Origin: a virus
Direction: 5' to 3' (one strand)
Virus record (IMG/VR): IMGVR_UViG_3300006802_000508
Coordinates: 1-25,300 of that record
DNA: 25,300 bases
The translations under genes were made by a program, and so were the position numbers. This document shows, in pieces, positions 1-4,945 of the stretch. The notes beneath the pieces are model-generated. The model had not been told where the DNA came from. It did no database searches and saw only the letters and a list, made by a program, of their open reading frames with translations. Every line of letters begins with the position of its first letter. Position 1 is the stretch's first letter.

Positions 1-1422
1 GCCAAGAGGGCGGCCCATGGGTGCCTCACCTCCGACCACGAGGTCCTGACCCCCTCTGGGTGGCAACCCATCAACACCATCGATGTGGGGATGCGCGTCG
101 CCTGCTGGGACACCGATGGATCCATCTCCTTCCAGCCCACCTTGGGGGTGACCAGCTTCCTCTACGAGGGAACCCTCCATCAGTTCGAGGGCACGGCCTA
201 TTCCCTCCTTGCCACCCACGATCACCGGATGCCCTACACCACCGACAACAAGTTCAAGGTGGCACCAGCCGAAGCCCTCCCTTCCTCTGCTCGCCTGCCC
301 GTGGCCGGCCACTATGTCGGGGGCCAGCAGACCGTCACCCCCATTGAGGCAAGGCGCATTGCCGCCCTGCAAGCCGACGGCAGCAGCACCTCAGGCAACC
401 TCCGCTTCCATCTCAAGAAGCCGCGCAAGATCCGGAGGGTTGACTTCCTCTTCGGCCCCCAAAACTGGGTGACGGATAGCAAGGGCGCAAAGTCCTGCAC
501 CATCTCCCGCAAGGTATTCAATCCCGATAGCTTCAAGCTGCCCGGCCCCTACCTCTTGGGGTGGTCCCGCGAAGCCCTAGAGGCATGGCTCGATGAGACC
601 CGCCACTGGGACTCCCACGTGGGCAAGACCCATGTCAGCTTCCATAGCGTCCGCAAGGAAACCATCGATTGGTACCAGACCATCGCCGCCCTGTGCGGGA
701 AGGGAACCACCTACCAGGGAACCACCCTCAGCGGCTTTGGCAGCATCGTCCATAGGGCCAACCTCAACCGGCGCACCCTGAGTCGCGCGTCCCACCTGAA
801 GGTCACCAAGATCCCCACTGAGGGGACGCCAGTGCACTGCCTCACCGTGCCCACCTCCTACTTCCTGGTGCGCCGCAACAACAAGATCATGGTCACTGGC
901 AACAGCAACTACGGGGGCAGCGCCTACACCATCGCGCGCGTCCTCAAGGTGGAGACCAAGCTCATCGAGGAGTTCCAATCCAAGTATTTCCGCACCTTCC
1001 CCAACCTCAAGAAGTGGCAGGTCTGGGTGGCCCAGCAGGTACAGACGGAGCGCCACCTAGTCACCCCCTTTGGCCGACGCCGCAACTTCTGGGAGAACCC
1101 CCGCGACGACACCACCATAAGGGCGGCCATCGCCTACGTGCCCCAGAGTACCGTGGGGGACATGACCGCGCGGGGCCTCCTCGCCATCCGCCAAACCCTC
1201 CCGGAGGTGCAGATCCTCAACAACATCCACGATGCTGCCTTCGGCCAGATCCCCCTCCACCTCAAGGACACCCTGGTGCCCCGCATCGTGGAGGCGCTGA
1301 CATTTCCCTTGCAGGTAAAGGACATATGGGGTAACATTCGGGAGATGACGATCCCGTGGGAATCCCAAACTGGGATGAACTGGGGCAAGCGCAAGAAGGA
1401 CAACCCGGATGGACTGGCCTGA
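1..1422 (+). CDS. polA: Family A DNA polymerase, C-terminal part, interrupted by an in-frame intein (partial at left edge)
   Basis: The frame is open from base 1 and ends at TGA 1420-1422, so the N-terminal part, including motif A, lies outside the window. With the intein (22-903) removed, the flanks join as AKRAAHG + SNYGGSAYTIA. This aligns without gaps to the O-helix (motif B) of E. coli Pol I (AKAINFG LIYGMSAFGLA): the catalytic Lys758 equivalent is codon 4-6 and the Tyr766 equivalent is codon 910-912. Downstream are a Q-helix-like PQSTVGDMTARGL segment and motif C, NNIHDAAFGQIP. This is the phage replicative polymerase, acting on DNA in the host cytoplasm. Two active-site positions are unusual: His where Pol I has Phe762, and HDA in place of HDE in motif C. 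The small genes that follow are translationally coupled: the next start at 1409 lies inside this gene. The family call is secure. Confidence 0.93.
   Translation, partial: AKRAAHGCLTSDHEVLTPSGWQPINTIDVGMRVACWDTDGSISFQPTLGVTSFLYEGTLHQFEGTAYSLLATHDHRMPYTTDNKFKVAPAEALPSSARLPVAGHYVGGQQTVTPIEARRIAALQADGSSTSGNLRFHLKKPRKIRRVDFLFGPQNWVTDSKGAKSCTISRKVFNPDSFKLPGPYLLGWSREALEAWLDETRHWDSHVGKTHVSFHSVRKETIDWYQTIAALCGKGTTYQGTTLSGFGSIVHRANLNRRTLSRASHLKVTKIPTEGTPVHCLTVPTSYFLVRRNNKIMVTGNSNYGGSAYTIARVLKVETKLIEEFQSKYFRTFPNLKKWQVWVAQQVQTERHLVTPFGRRRNFWENPRDDTTIRAAIAYVPQSTVGDMTARGLLAIRQTLPEVQILNNIHDAAFGQIPLHLKDTLVPRIVEALTFPLQVKDIWGNIREMTIPWESQTGMNWGKRKKDNPDGLA
22..903 (+). mobile_element. Intein in DNA polymerase A motif B, with one degenerate LAGLIDADG-like segment
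   Basis: The insert is 294 residues long. It starts at Cys1 (codon 22-24, block A: CLTSDHEVLTPSGW) and ends at Asn294 (codon 901-903), with Ser as the first residue of the C-extein (codon 904-906). Block B is LLATHDHRM, giving the TxxH motif at about residues 65-68. Blocks F/G read HCLTVPTSYFLVRR...KIMVTGN. The penultimate residue is Gly instead of the usual His, a known but less common intein variant. Between blocks B and F, residues about 184-225 (ALEAWLDETRHWDSH followed by FHSVRKETIDWYQ..ALCGK) resemble one LAGLIDADG block E followed by its helix. No second motif is visible, so the endonuclease may be dimeric or decayed. Protein splicing would be needed to restore the polymerase active site. 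Confidence 0.9.
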
Positions 1423-1597
1423 CTACCTCGGTAGCAAATTCCACAGTGAGCGGCTAGCCTCTTCCATCCGGGCGTACTGGAGGAAGCGCGGCCACGAAGT
1501 CAAGGTCTGGGTCGAAAAGGAAGGTACCGTCTATGTCATCCGCAGCACTCTCCAGTTCACGTTTCCGTTTGCCCAACCGGCGCGAAAGCACCGTTGA
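1409..1597 (+). CDS. Small phage protein, 62 aa, unknown function
   Basis: ATG 1409 overlaps the last 14 bases of the polymerase gene and is preceded by a purine-rich AAGAAGGA stretch about 8 bases upstream, which supports this start. The product is basic: its N-terminal half (SKFHSERLASSIRAYWRKRG) looks like an amphipathic helix rich in Arg, Lys and Trp, followed by a short beta-like stretch (HEVKVWVEKEGTVYVIRS). It resembles short conserved proteins I recall near phage replication genes, but I cannot name a family. Its last 65 bases are shared, in another frame, with the TSCPD gene starting at 1533. A nucleic-acid-binding role is possible from its charge but is only a guess. Confidence 0.7.
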   Translation: MDWPDYLGSKFHSERLASSIRAYWRKRGHEVKVWVEKEGTVYVIRSTLQFTFPFAQPARKHR

Positions 1598-1859
1598 GGA
1601 ACTCCTCTTCAACGGGGAGCGCTACCACCTCTCCTACTCCACCCTCGGCGGGAAGGTGTGGGAGGTCTTCATCTCGGGGCCCCGGGCGGGCACGGACCTC
1701 TATGCCATTTGCTGCACCGCCGCCACCCTCGTATCCCTCGCCCTCCAGCATGGGGTGCCCCTCTCCGTGATGCGCGAAGCTGCCCTGCGCGACAAGGAGG
1801 GTAATCCCGTAGAGATCGTGGGAGCCGTGTTGGATGTCCTCTCCAACTCTGGGGCATAG
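1533..1859 (+). CDS. Stand-alone TSCPD-domain protein (ribonucleotide-reductase-tail-like)
   Basis: The product has 108 residues. After about 12 leader residues it reads LPNRRESTVEELLFNGERY, then a Gly-rich turn, WEVFISGPRAGTDLYA, AATLVSLALQHGVPLSVM and a C-terminal EIVGAVLDVL. This order (LPNRR, EVFI..G, SLALQ.GVP, VLD.L) matches the TSCPD domain found at the C terminus of B12-dependent ribonucleotide reductases (NrdJ) and as single-domain proteins in alphaproteobacteria and phages. The reductase catalytic domain is absent. Its role is unknown; a link to nucleotide metabolism or replication is inferred from the domain and from the polymerase and nuclease neighbours. ATG 1533 has AAGGAAGG eight bases upstream. 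TTG at 1569, just before LPNRR, is a possible alternative start. The gene overlaps both neighbours. Confidence 0.8.
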   Translation: MSSAALSSSRFRLPNRRESTVEELLFNGERYHLSYSTLGGKVWEVFISGPRAGTDLYAICCTAATLVSLALQHGVPLSVMREAALRDKEGNPVEIVGAVLDVLSNSGA

Positions 1860-2262
1860 GCCCCTCTACCTCCCCAAGGACAATCCTACGCGCATCCAGC
1901 GCAAGGGCATCCTCTACGAGAAGAAGGTGGTGCGCCACCTGGCTGAGGGGGGCAACCTCGACACCTTCATCATCCACGGCCAATGGATCTACTGGGACAA
2001 GGCGGTGTGCCAGCCCGACATCATCGTCGTGCCCCCCAAGGGTCCCGTCGTGGTGGTGGAGGTGAAGCTCACCCAGAAGCGCAACGTGGAGAAGAAGCTA
2101 CGCGAAGTCTACGGGGTTGCCCTCCAGCACATCTTTGCCGGGCGTAGCCTCTCCTACTGCCAGATCTACAAGAACCTCGACGACGGGGAGCCCTTCTCCC
2201 TCGACCCGTGGGACATCCTTACCCTCAAACCCTTCGAGTATGGAGAGATACAATGGCGCTGA
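1834..2262 (+). CDS. PD-(D/E)XK family nuclease, small phage type
   Basis: The 142-residue product carries a complete PD-(D/E)XK signature: a helix-borne Glu29 (GILYEKKVVRHL), Pro61-Asp62 on a beta strand (CQPDIIVVP) and Glu76-Val-Lys78 on the next strand (VVVVEVKLTQK), followed by a helix. This is the fold of many phage recombination and repair nucleases, including T7 gp3-type resolvases and RecB/Cas4-like enzymes. No Cas4-like cysteine cluster is seen. The position next to DNA polymerase suits a resolvase or debranching role, but the substrate cannot be told from sequence. ATG 1834 overlaps the end of the TSCPD gene by 26 bases and has GGGAG about nine bases upstream. Its end overlaps the start of the 44-aa gene. 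Confidence 0.75.
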   Translation: MSSPTLGHRPLYLPKDNPTRIQRKGILYEKKVVRHLAEGGNLDTFIIHGQWIYWDKAVCQPDIIVVPPKGPVVVVEVKLTQKRNVEKKLREVYGVALQHIFAGRSLSYCQIYKNLDDGEPFSLDPWDILTLKPFEYGEIQWR

Positions 2263-2387
2263 ATGAAATGCTGGAGATCCTCGACGAGTGGCTGCAGGAT
2301 AACACTGCGGAGCCCACCCACCTGGAGGACATCGTGCAGCTTCTAGAGGTTATCGCAGAACACCTGCGGGACCTCGAAGGCAACTAA
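2253..2387 (+). CDS. Small acidic protein, 44 aa, unknown function
   Basis: ATG 2253 lies ten bases inside the end of the nuclease gene and has GGAGAG five to six bases upstream; the reading frame ends at TAA 2385-2387. The product (MALNEMLEILDEWLQDN..., ending VIAEHLRDLEGN) is strongly acidic and predicted helical, with regularly spaced Leu/Ile. I do not recognise a family. The good ribosome-binding site, translational coupling and filling of the gap to the strand switch support it as a gene. It is the last plus-strand gene, and its stop overlaps the stop of the opposing 86-aa gene. Confidence 0.6.
   Translation: MALNEMLEILDEWLQDNTAEPTHLEDIVQLLEVIAEHLRDLEGN
2384..2387. other. Convergent gene junction with overlapping antiparallel stop codons
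   Basis: The four bases CTAA hold TAA (2385-2387) of the plus-strand 44-aa gene and, on the other strand, TAG (2386-2384) of the 86-aa gene. This is where the replication block meets the virion/lysis block. There is no intergenic space, and I see no strong U-tailed hairpin nearby; CTGGA/TCCAG around 2399-2419 is weak. Transcription from each side must run into the opposing genes or stop by an unseen mechanism. Confidence 0.8.
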
Positions 2388-2644
2388 CCCAGGAGAAGCT
2401 GGAGTTTCACCGATTCCAGTATCCCCGCCATCTGCACGGGGGAGATGAGGCCGGCGATGGTTCCAAAGGAATCGTTGTCCTTCGTCATCCCCACCACCAC
2501 GAACCCCTCCAGGTTCCCCTCGGCCACCAGCCTCTGCAACTCCGCGAGGGCCTGGGTAATCTCCGGCATGCCGGTGTCCCCCTCCTTGGCGGGGCGCATC
2601 CCCTCGGGTATGTGCTTTGCCCTGAAGTCCACGATGTCAGCCAC
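2384..2644 (-). CDS. Phage protein of unknown function, 86 aa
   Basis: The start is GTG at 2644-2642, preceded by AAGGAGAT about seven bases upstream, a near-ideal ribosome-binding site that lies inside the preceding 43-aa gene. The product begins MADIVDFRAKHIPEG and contains a helix (EITQALAELQRLVAEG), a strand (GFVVVGMTKDND) and a second helix (ISPVQMAGILESVKLQLL). It looks like a compact alpha/beta domain. Short proteins with this helix-strand-helix pattern occur in podophages, but I cannot give a function. It is the last gene of the minus-strand block and overlaps the stop of the convergent plus-strand gene. Confidence 0.7.
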   Translation of the reverse strand: MADIVDFRAKHIPEGMRPAKEGDTGMPEITQALAELQRLVAEGNLEGFVVVGMTKDNDSFGTIAGLISPVQMAGILESVKLQLLLG

Positions 2645-2768
2645 GCTTGATCTCCTTCAGCATCTTCTTGGCCATCTTGCCCACGTTCTTGGGCTTGCCC
2701 ACCGCCATCTTCTTCTTCATGGGCGGCCTCGAAATCTGGGCGGGGATGTTGGCGCGCGTGATCGTCAT
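2637..2768 (-). CDS. Very small basic protein, 43 aa
   Basis: ATG 2768-2766 overlaps the stop of the upstream 84-aa gene (ATGA), and the frame ends at TGA 2639-2637, just past the GTG start of the 86-aa gene. The product (MTITRANIPAQISRPPMKKK, then repeated K-rich segments such as GKMAKKMLKEIKRG) is highly basic with about a dozen lysines. An RNA- or DNA-binding or virion-packaged role is conceivable, but nothing proves it. Evidence for the gene is the perfect fit between two overlapping neighbours and a purine-rich AGAGGAAG upstream. Confidence 0.6.
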   Translation of the reverse strand: MTITRANIPAQISRPPMKKKMAVGKPKNVGKMAKKMLKEIKRG

Positions 2769-3019
2769 CGCAGCTTCCTCTTCTTGGTGATGCACCCAAG
2801 GGGAATCATCATCTCCCCCCAGTAGCTGGGATCGTTGGTATCATGGAGGTCCATCGTACTGACGATGAGCACACTGGTATCCGTCACCTTGTGGACCCAG
2901 CCCACGGTGCGAATGTGGGGGGCGGCGAGAGAGTCGATCTCCTTCTTCTCCCGCCACTCATGGCCGCCCAGCGTCGCAGCGTCCACCCACTCGATGTAGT
3001 AGAGGTCACCCGCCTTCAT
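2765..3019 (-). CDS. Phage protein of unknown function, 84 aa
   Basis: The product starts MKAGDLYYIEWVDAATLGGHEW and continues with alternating hydrophobic strands (IRTVGWVHKVTDTSVLIVST, MMIPLGCITKK). This gives the look of a small all-beta barrel: an N-terminal GDLYYIEW.D strand, then GWV and IV strands. Similar short proteins occur in podophages without known function. The C terminus is basic (TKKRKLR), and the same purine-rich codons probably serve as ribosome-binding site for the next gene. ATG 3019 lies 14 bases inside the preceding 49-aa gene. Confidence 0.72.
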   Translation of the reverse strand: MKAGDLYYIEWVDAATLGGHEWREKKEIDSLAAPHIRTVGWVHKVTDTSVLIVSTMDLHDTNDPSYWGEMMIPLGCITKKRKLR

Positions 3020-3155
3020 GACGCTCTAGCTTCTCAAGGATCTTGAGGAGAAGCTCCTTCACTTCCTTGAGGGTGGGGTCGTCTTTCAGCGGTCCATACA
3101 TATAGCAGGAGCCAAGCAGCGGGGGCAGGTCCCACGATTGATTAAAGTGTGCCAT
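3006..3155 (-). CDS. Very small protein, 49 aa, unknown function
   Basis: I read ATG 3155-3153 to TGA 3008-3006. The start overlaps the end of the exported-protein gene by 14 bases and the end overlaps the 84-aa gene by 14 bases, so the frame exactly fills the gap. The product has an N-terminal part rich in Trp, Leu and Pro (NQSWDLPPLLGSCYMYGP) and a charged C-terminal helix (PTLKEVKELLLKILEKLE). GGAAA lies six bases upstream of the start, with AAGGAAAGG further out. I do not recognise it. Codon use (mostly GC-ending) matches its neighbours, which favours a real gene. Confidence 0.62.
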   Translation of the reverse strand: MAHFNQSWDLPPLLGSCYMYGPLKDDPTLKEVKELLLKILEKLERHEGG

Positions 3156-3390
3156 TGAATTTCCAAGCCTTTCCTTCGGTGACGATGCAGGCCACGTCGC
3201 CCTTCACACCCACCAGCGTCCAACTCTTGGTGCCGGCATAGAAGGTGTAGATGATCTCGGGGGCCTGGAAGGTAACCTGAGGCACCTCCCCGAAGTTGTC
3301 AAGGAGATAGCGGGCTACCCCCTGTGCGGGTCCGCAGTTGGCCCACGCCGTCCCCGGCAGCAGAGTGAGGAGGAGGGCCAGCTTCTTCAC
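3142..3390 (-). CDS. Exported 82-aa protein of the lysis cassette
   Basis: The minus-strand frame is open much further upstream, but GTG 3390-3388, overlapping the endolysin stop as GTGA, gives a product with a clear Sec signal peptide: MKKLALLLTLLPGTAWA, with cleavage expected before Asn18. The mature part has about 65 residues with two cysteines (Cys19 and Cys68) that could form a disulfide, and several beta-type stretches (YTFYAGTKSWTLVGV, VACIVTEGKAWKF). There is no lipobox, so it is not an Rz1-like lipoprotein. Its place directly after holin and endolysin suggests a periplasmic lysis or exclusion function, but none is established. GGAG lies about eight bases before the GTG. Confidence 0.72.
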   Translation of the reverse strand: MKKLALLLTLLPGTAWANCGPAQGVARYLLDNFGEVPQVTFQAPEIIYTFYAGTKSWTLVGVKGDVACIVTEGKAWKFNGTL

Positions 3391-3899
3391 GACGCCATCT
3401 CCATGGCCACGCTCTGCACATCCTTGACGCGCTTGGCCCAGCCCTTTCCAAAGGTATCCCAGATGGGCAACCTCTGGAGGAAGGCCAGCCGGTACTCGCA
3501 CACCCACGGGATGAGCGTCGTGGGGTCTGCCTTCTGTATGGCACCTAGCGTCACGGGACCCAGCACCCCATCGGCATTCACCGCCAGCGCCTCCTGTACC
3601 GCCACGATGGCCCGCTTGGGACCCGAATTGACGGCGTAATCGAAGAGGCAGAGATCCACCCCCTTGGGTAGCTCGTCCCCTCGCACCTTGTCCCAGTAGC
3701 GCTTGCGATAGATCTCGTCGCGGTGCGCCGCCGGCATATTGCGTAGCTCCTCCTTGGTGGCCTCGCGGCCCAGCCAATGGGAGTACGTGGCAATGGTGAT
3801 GCCCTGCATCGTGGCACCGCCGGGGTCGCGGGGGTGGTCGGCCCACCCGCCCTCGTGGCGCAGCACCTCAGCGAGGCACCTATCGAAGTTGTCCTTCAC
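3387..3899 (-). CDS. Endolysin, GH108 N-acetylmuramidase
   Basis: The product has 170 residues from GTG 3899-3897, which overlaps the holin stop (AAGTGA) and has AGGAG about eight bases upstream. A longer open frame exists, but it runs into the holin gene and adds no conserved sequence. The N-terminal domain carries the GH108 signature LRHEGGWADHP.DPGGATMQGIT; Glu16 in HEGG is the expected catalytic residue. LCLFDYAVNSGP is also typical. The C-terminal part (VNADGVLGPVTLGAI ... FGKGWAKRVKDV) matches the peptidoglycan-binding module usually paired with this family. It cleaves the glycan backbone of peptidoglycan at lysis. It has no signal peptide, so release should depend on the holin encoded just before it. 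Confidence 0.92.
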   Translation of the reverse strand: MKDNFDRCLAEVLRHEGGWADHPRDPGGATMQGITIATYSHWLGREATKEELRNMPAAHRDEIYRKRYWDKVRGDELPKGVDLCLFDYAVNSGPKRAIVAVQEALAVNADGVLGPVTLGAIQKADPTTLIPWVCEYRLAFLQRLPIWDTFGKGWAKRVKDVQSVAMEMAS

Positions 3900-4297
3900 T
3901 TCTTGCGCTCCTGCGCCTTGTCCCAACTGCGAAGGGCACCCATACCCAACATGCCGAACATCAACTCCCACAAGTTGTTATCCAGCACCGGCCACTTAGG
4001 AATGGGGTGCCCCGCAAGGGAGAGAGTGAATCCGGCCAGCGGTACTAGCATATACGAGTAGGCCAGCGCAAGCGCACACACCCAACCGATGGCAGGACGC
4101 CACCCTGAGACGAAGACGCTCTGGTGCCCGGCCTCGGCCTTGTTGACCTCCATCTGCCCCAGGTCCCCCCGAAGGGAAGCATCCAGGAGGGTGGCCTGCA
4201 TCTCCAGCTTGGCTTTCTCGGCGGCAGCCTTGTCAGGGATGACGCGATCAAGCACAGTCCCCAGCAGGGGCAGCAGGGCACTGAGGATGGGCAACAT
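3896..4297 (-). CDS. Holin, GTA-type with three membrane segments
   Basis: The product has 133 residues from ATG 4297, which overlaps the previous stop (TGATG) and has GGAAGG upstream. It starts with a hydrophobic segment (LPILSALLPLLGTVLDRVI), followed by a charged helix (AAAEKAKLEMQATLLDASL), a short link, SGWRPAIGWVCALALAYSYMLVPLAGF, and a last hydrophobic stretch near WELMFGMLGMGALRSWDKA. The GWRP-containing transmembrane segment after a soluble helix is typical of the 'holin of 3TMs, for gene-transfer release' family. It should form lesions in the inner membrane. The endolysin follows directly, which fits a holin. The C terminus is basic (AQERKK). Confidence 0.85.
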   Translation of the reverse strand: MLPILSALLPLLGTVLDRVIPDKAAAEKAKLEMQATLLDASLRGDLGQMEVNKAEAGHQSVFVSGWRPAIGWVCALALAYSYMLVPLAGFTLSLAGHPIPKWPVLDNNLWELMFGMLGMGALRSWDKAQERKK

Positions 4298-4524
4298 CAC
4301 TTCTTCCTTCCAGAGGGACTCACCGGCCAACTCTTCCGGGCGGGCCCGGTCTTCTTGGCGGCCATCGTGGCCTTCTGCGAGGGGGTCATGCGGGCGGCAG
4401 CAGCGGCGGGCCGGCAGGCAGGGTAACCGCGCTTGCCCTTCTCAGCACCGCTGCGGCCACACTCCTTGCCCGTCTTAACGTCAACCCACTTCTCCCCGAA
4501 CCACTTGCCCAGGCCGCCCTTCAC
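4297..4524 (-). CDS. Small basic cysteine-containing phage protein, 75 aa
   Basis: I choose GTG 4524-4522, which overlaps the stop of the upstream gene (AAGTGA), giving a product that begins MKGGLGKWFGEKWVDVKTGK. Conserved-looking features are EKWVDV, ECGRSGAEKGKRGYPACRPA and a C-terminal Lys/Arg-rich tail (MTPSQKATMAAKKTG, ending SGRKK). The order W-x-E-K-W-V-D-V, C-G-R, Y-P-x-C-x-P recalls a small family of unknown function seen in phages and some large DNA viruses; this match is from memory. The two Cys could bind metal, but two are few for a zinc site. It sits between another small basic protein and the holin. Confidence 0.75.
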   Translation of the reverse strand: MKGGLGKWFGEKWVDVKTGKECGRSGAEKGKRGYPACRPAAAAARMTPSQKATMAAKKTGPARKSWPVSPSGRKK

Positions 4525-4691
4525 TTCTTCTTCACGCGGTTGTCCGCGCCTCCCCACGTCCCGCCCTTCTTCTTGTACTCCTTGGCAGCCCACGCATTCG
4601 CATACGCGCTGGGGTACACATCGAACTTCTCACGGGCCGCCGCCTTGGTGGCAGCCCACAGCTTGGGGTTCTTGGGGGTGGACTTGGCCAT
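4521..4691 (-). CDS. Small basic phage protein, 56 aa
   Basis: Translation from ATG 4691 (overlapping the upstream stop as TAATG) gives MAKSTPKNPKLWAATKAAAR, then EKFDVYPSAYANAWAAKEYK, KKGGTWGG and a basic end (NRVKKK). The pattern LWAATKAAA..KFDVYPSAYANAWA..YK is shared with short conserved proteins I recall from marine phages. The function is unknown. It is highly basic and rich in Ala, Lys and Trp, which fits a nucleic-acid- or virion-associated protein, but that is a guess. The next gene starts within its stop codon. Confidence 0.78.
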   Translation of the reverse strand: MAKSTPKNPKLWAATKAAAREKFDVYPSAYANAWAAKEYKKKGGTWGGADNRVKKK

Positions 4692-4945
4692 TAGCAGTTC
4701 CACGCGCGCAGGGACTTGTTGATCCTGCTGTTGGGGTCGTTGGCCGTCTTGGCCGAGGTTAACTTCTTCTTCATGCCCTTCATGCGGGCGCAGAAGCTGT
4801 CGCGGCGCGGGCCGCCTTCCGGCTGCGGAGCCTTGAGGCCGGGCTTGCCAGGGTTGGCCCTATTGTAGGAGGCGCGGCCCTTGGCGTTGAGGCCGCCCGC
4901 TTCGGACTTCCCCTCCTTGCGCTGCCACGCGGGTGTCTTAGCCAT
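4691..4945 (-). CDS. DUF6321-like small basic protein, 84 aa
   Basis: ATG 4945 lies eight bases inside the end of the phosphoesterase gene, with GGAG nine bases upstream. The open frame continues further upstream but loses conservation. The product is a short, highly conserved type: TPAWQRKEGKSEAGGLNAKG, RASYN, LKAPQPEGGPRRDSFCARMKG, MKKKLTSAKTANDPNSRINK, SLRAWNC. I recognise this as the DUF6321 kind of protein found across phages and other viruses or microbes; no activity is established. The many invariant-looking Arg, Lys and Gly residues suggest an RNA- or DNA-binding role. It begins a run of three small basic genes. Confidence 0.82.
   Translation of the reverse strand: MAKTPAWQRKEGKSEAGGLNAKGRASYNRANPGKPGLKAPQPEGGPRRDSFCARMKGMKKKLTSAKTANDPNSRINKSLRAWNC

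Noticed and set aside
2399-2419. Possible terminator hairpin (CTGGA/TCCAG) at the convergent junction
   Set aside because: The stem is only five pairs with an eleven-base loop and no U-tract, and it lies inside the 86-aa gene.
3391-3846. N-terminal extension of the exported 82-aa protein frame
   Set aside because: The extension is entirely opposite-frame sequence of the endolysin gene and would bury the signal peptide; GTG 3390 with a GTGA overlap explains the gene better.
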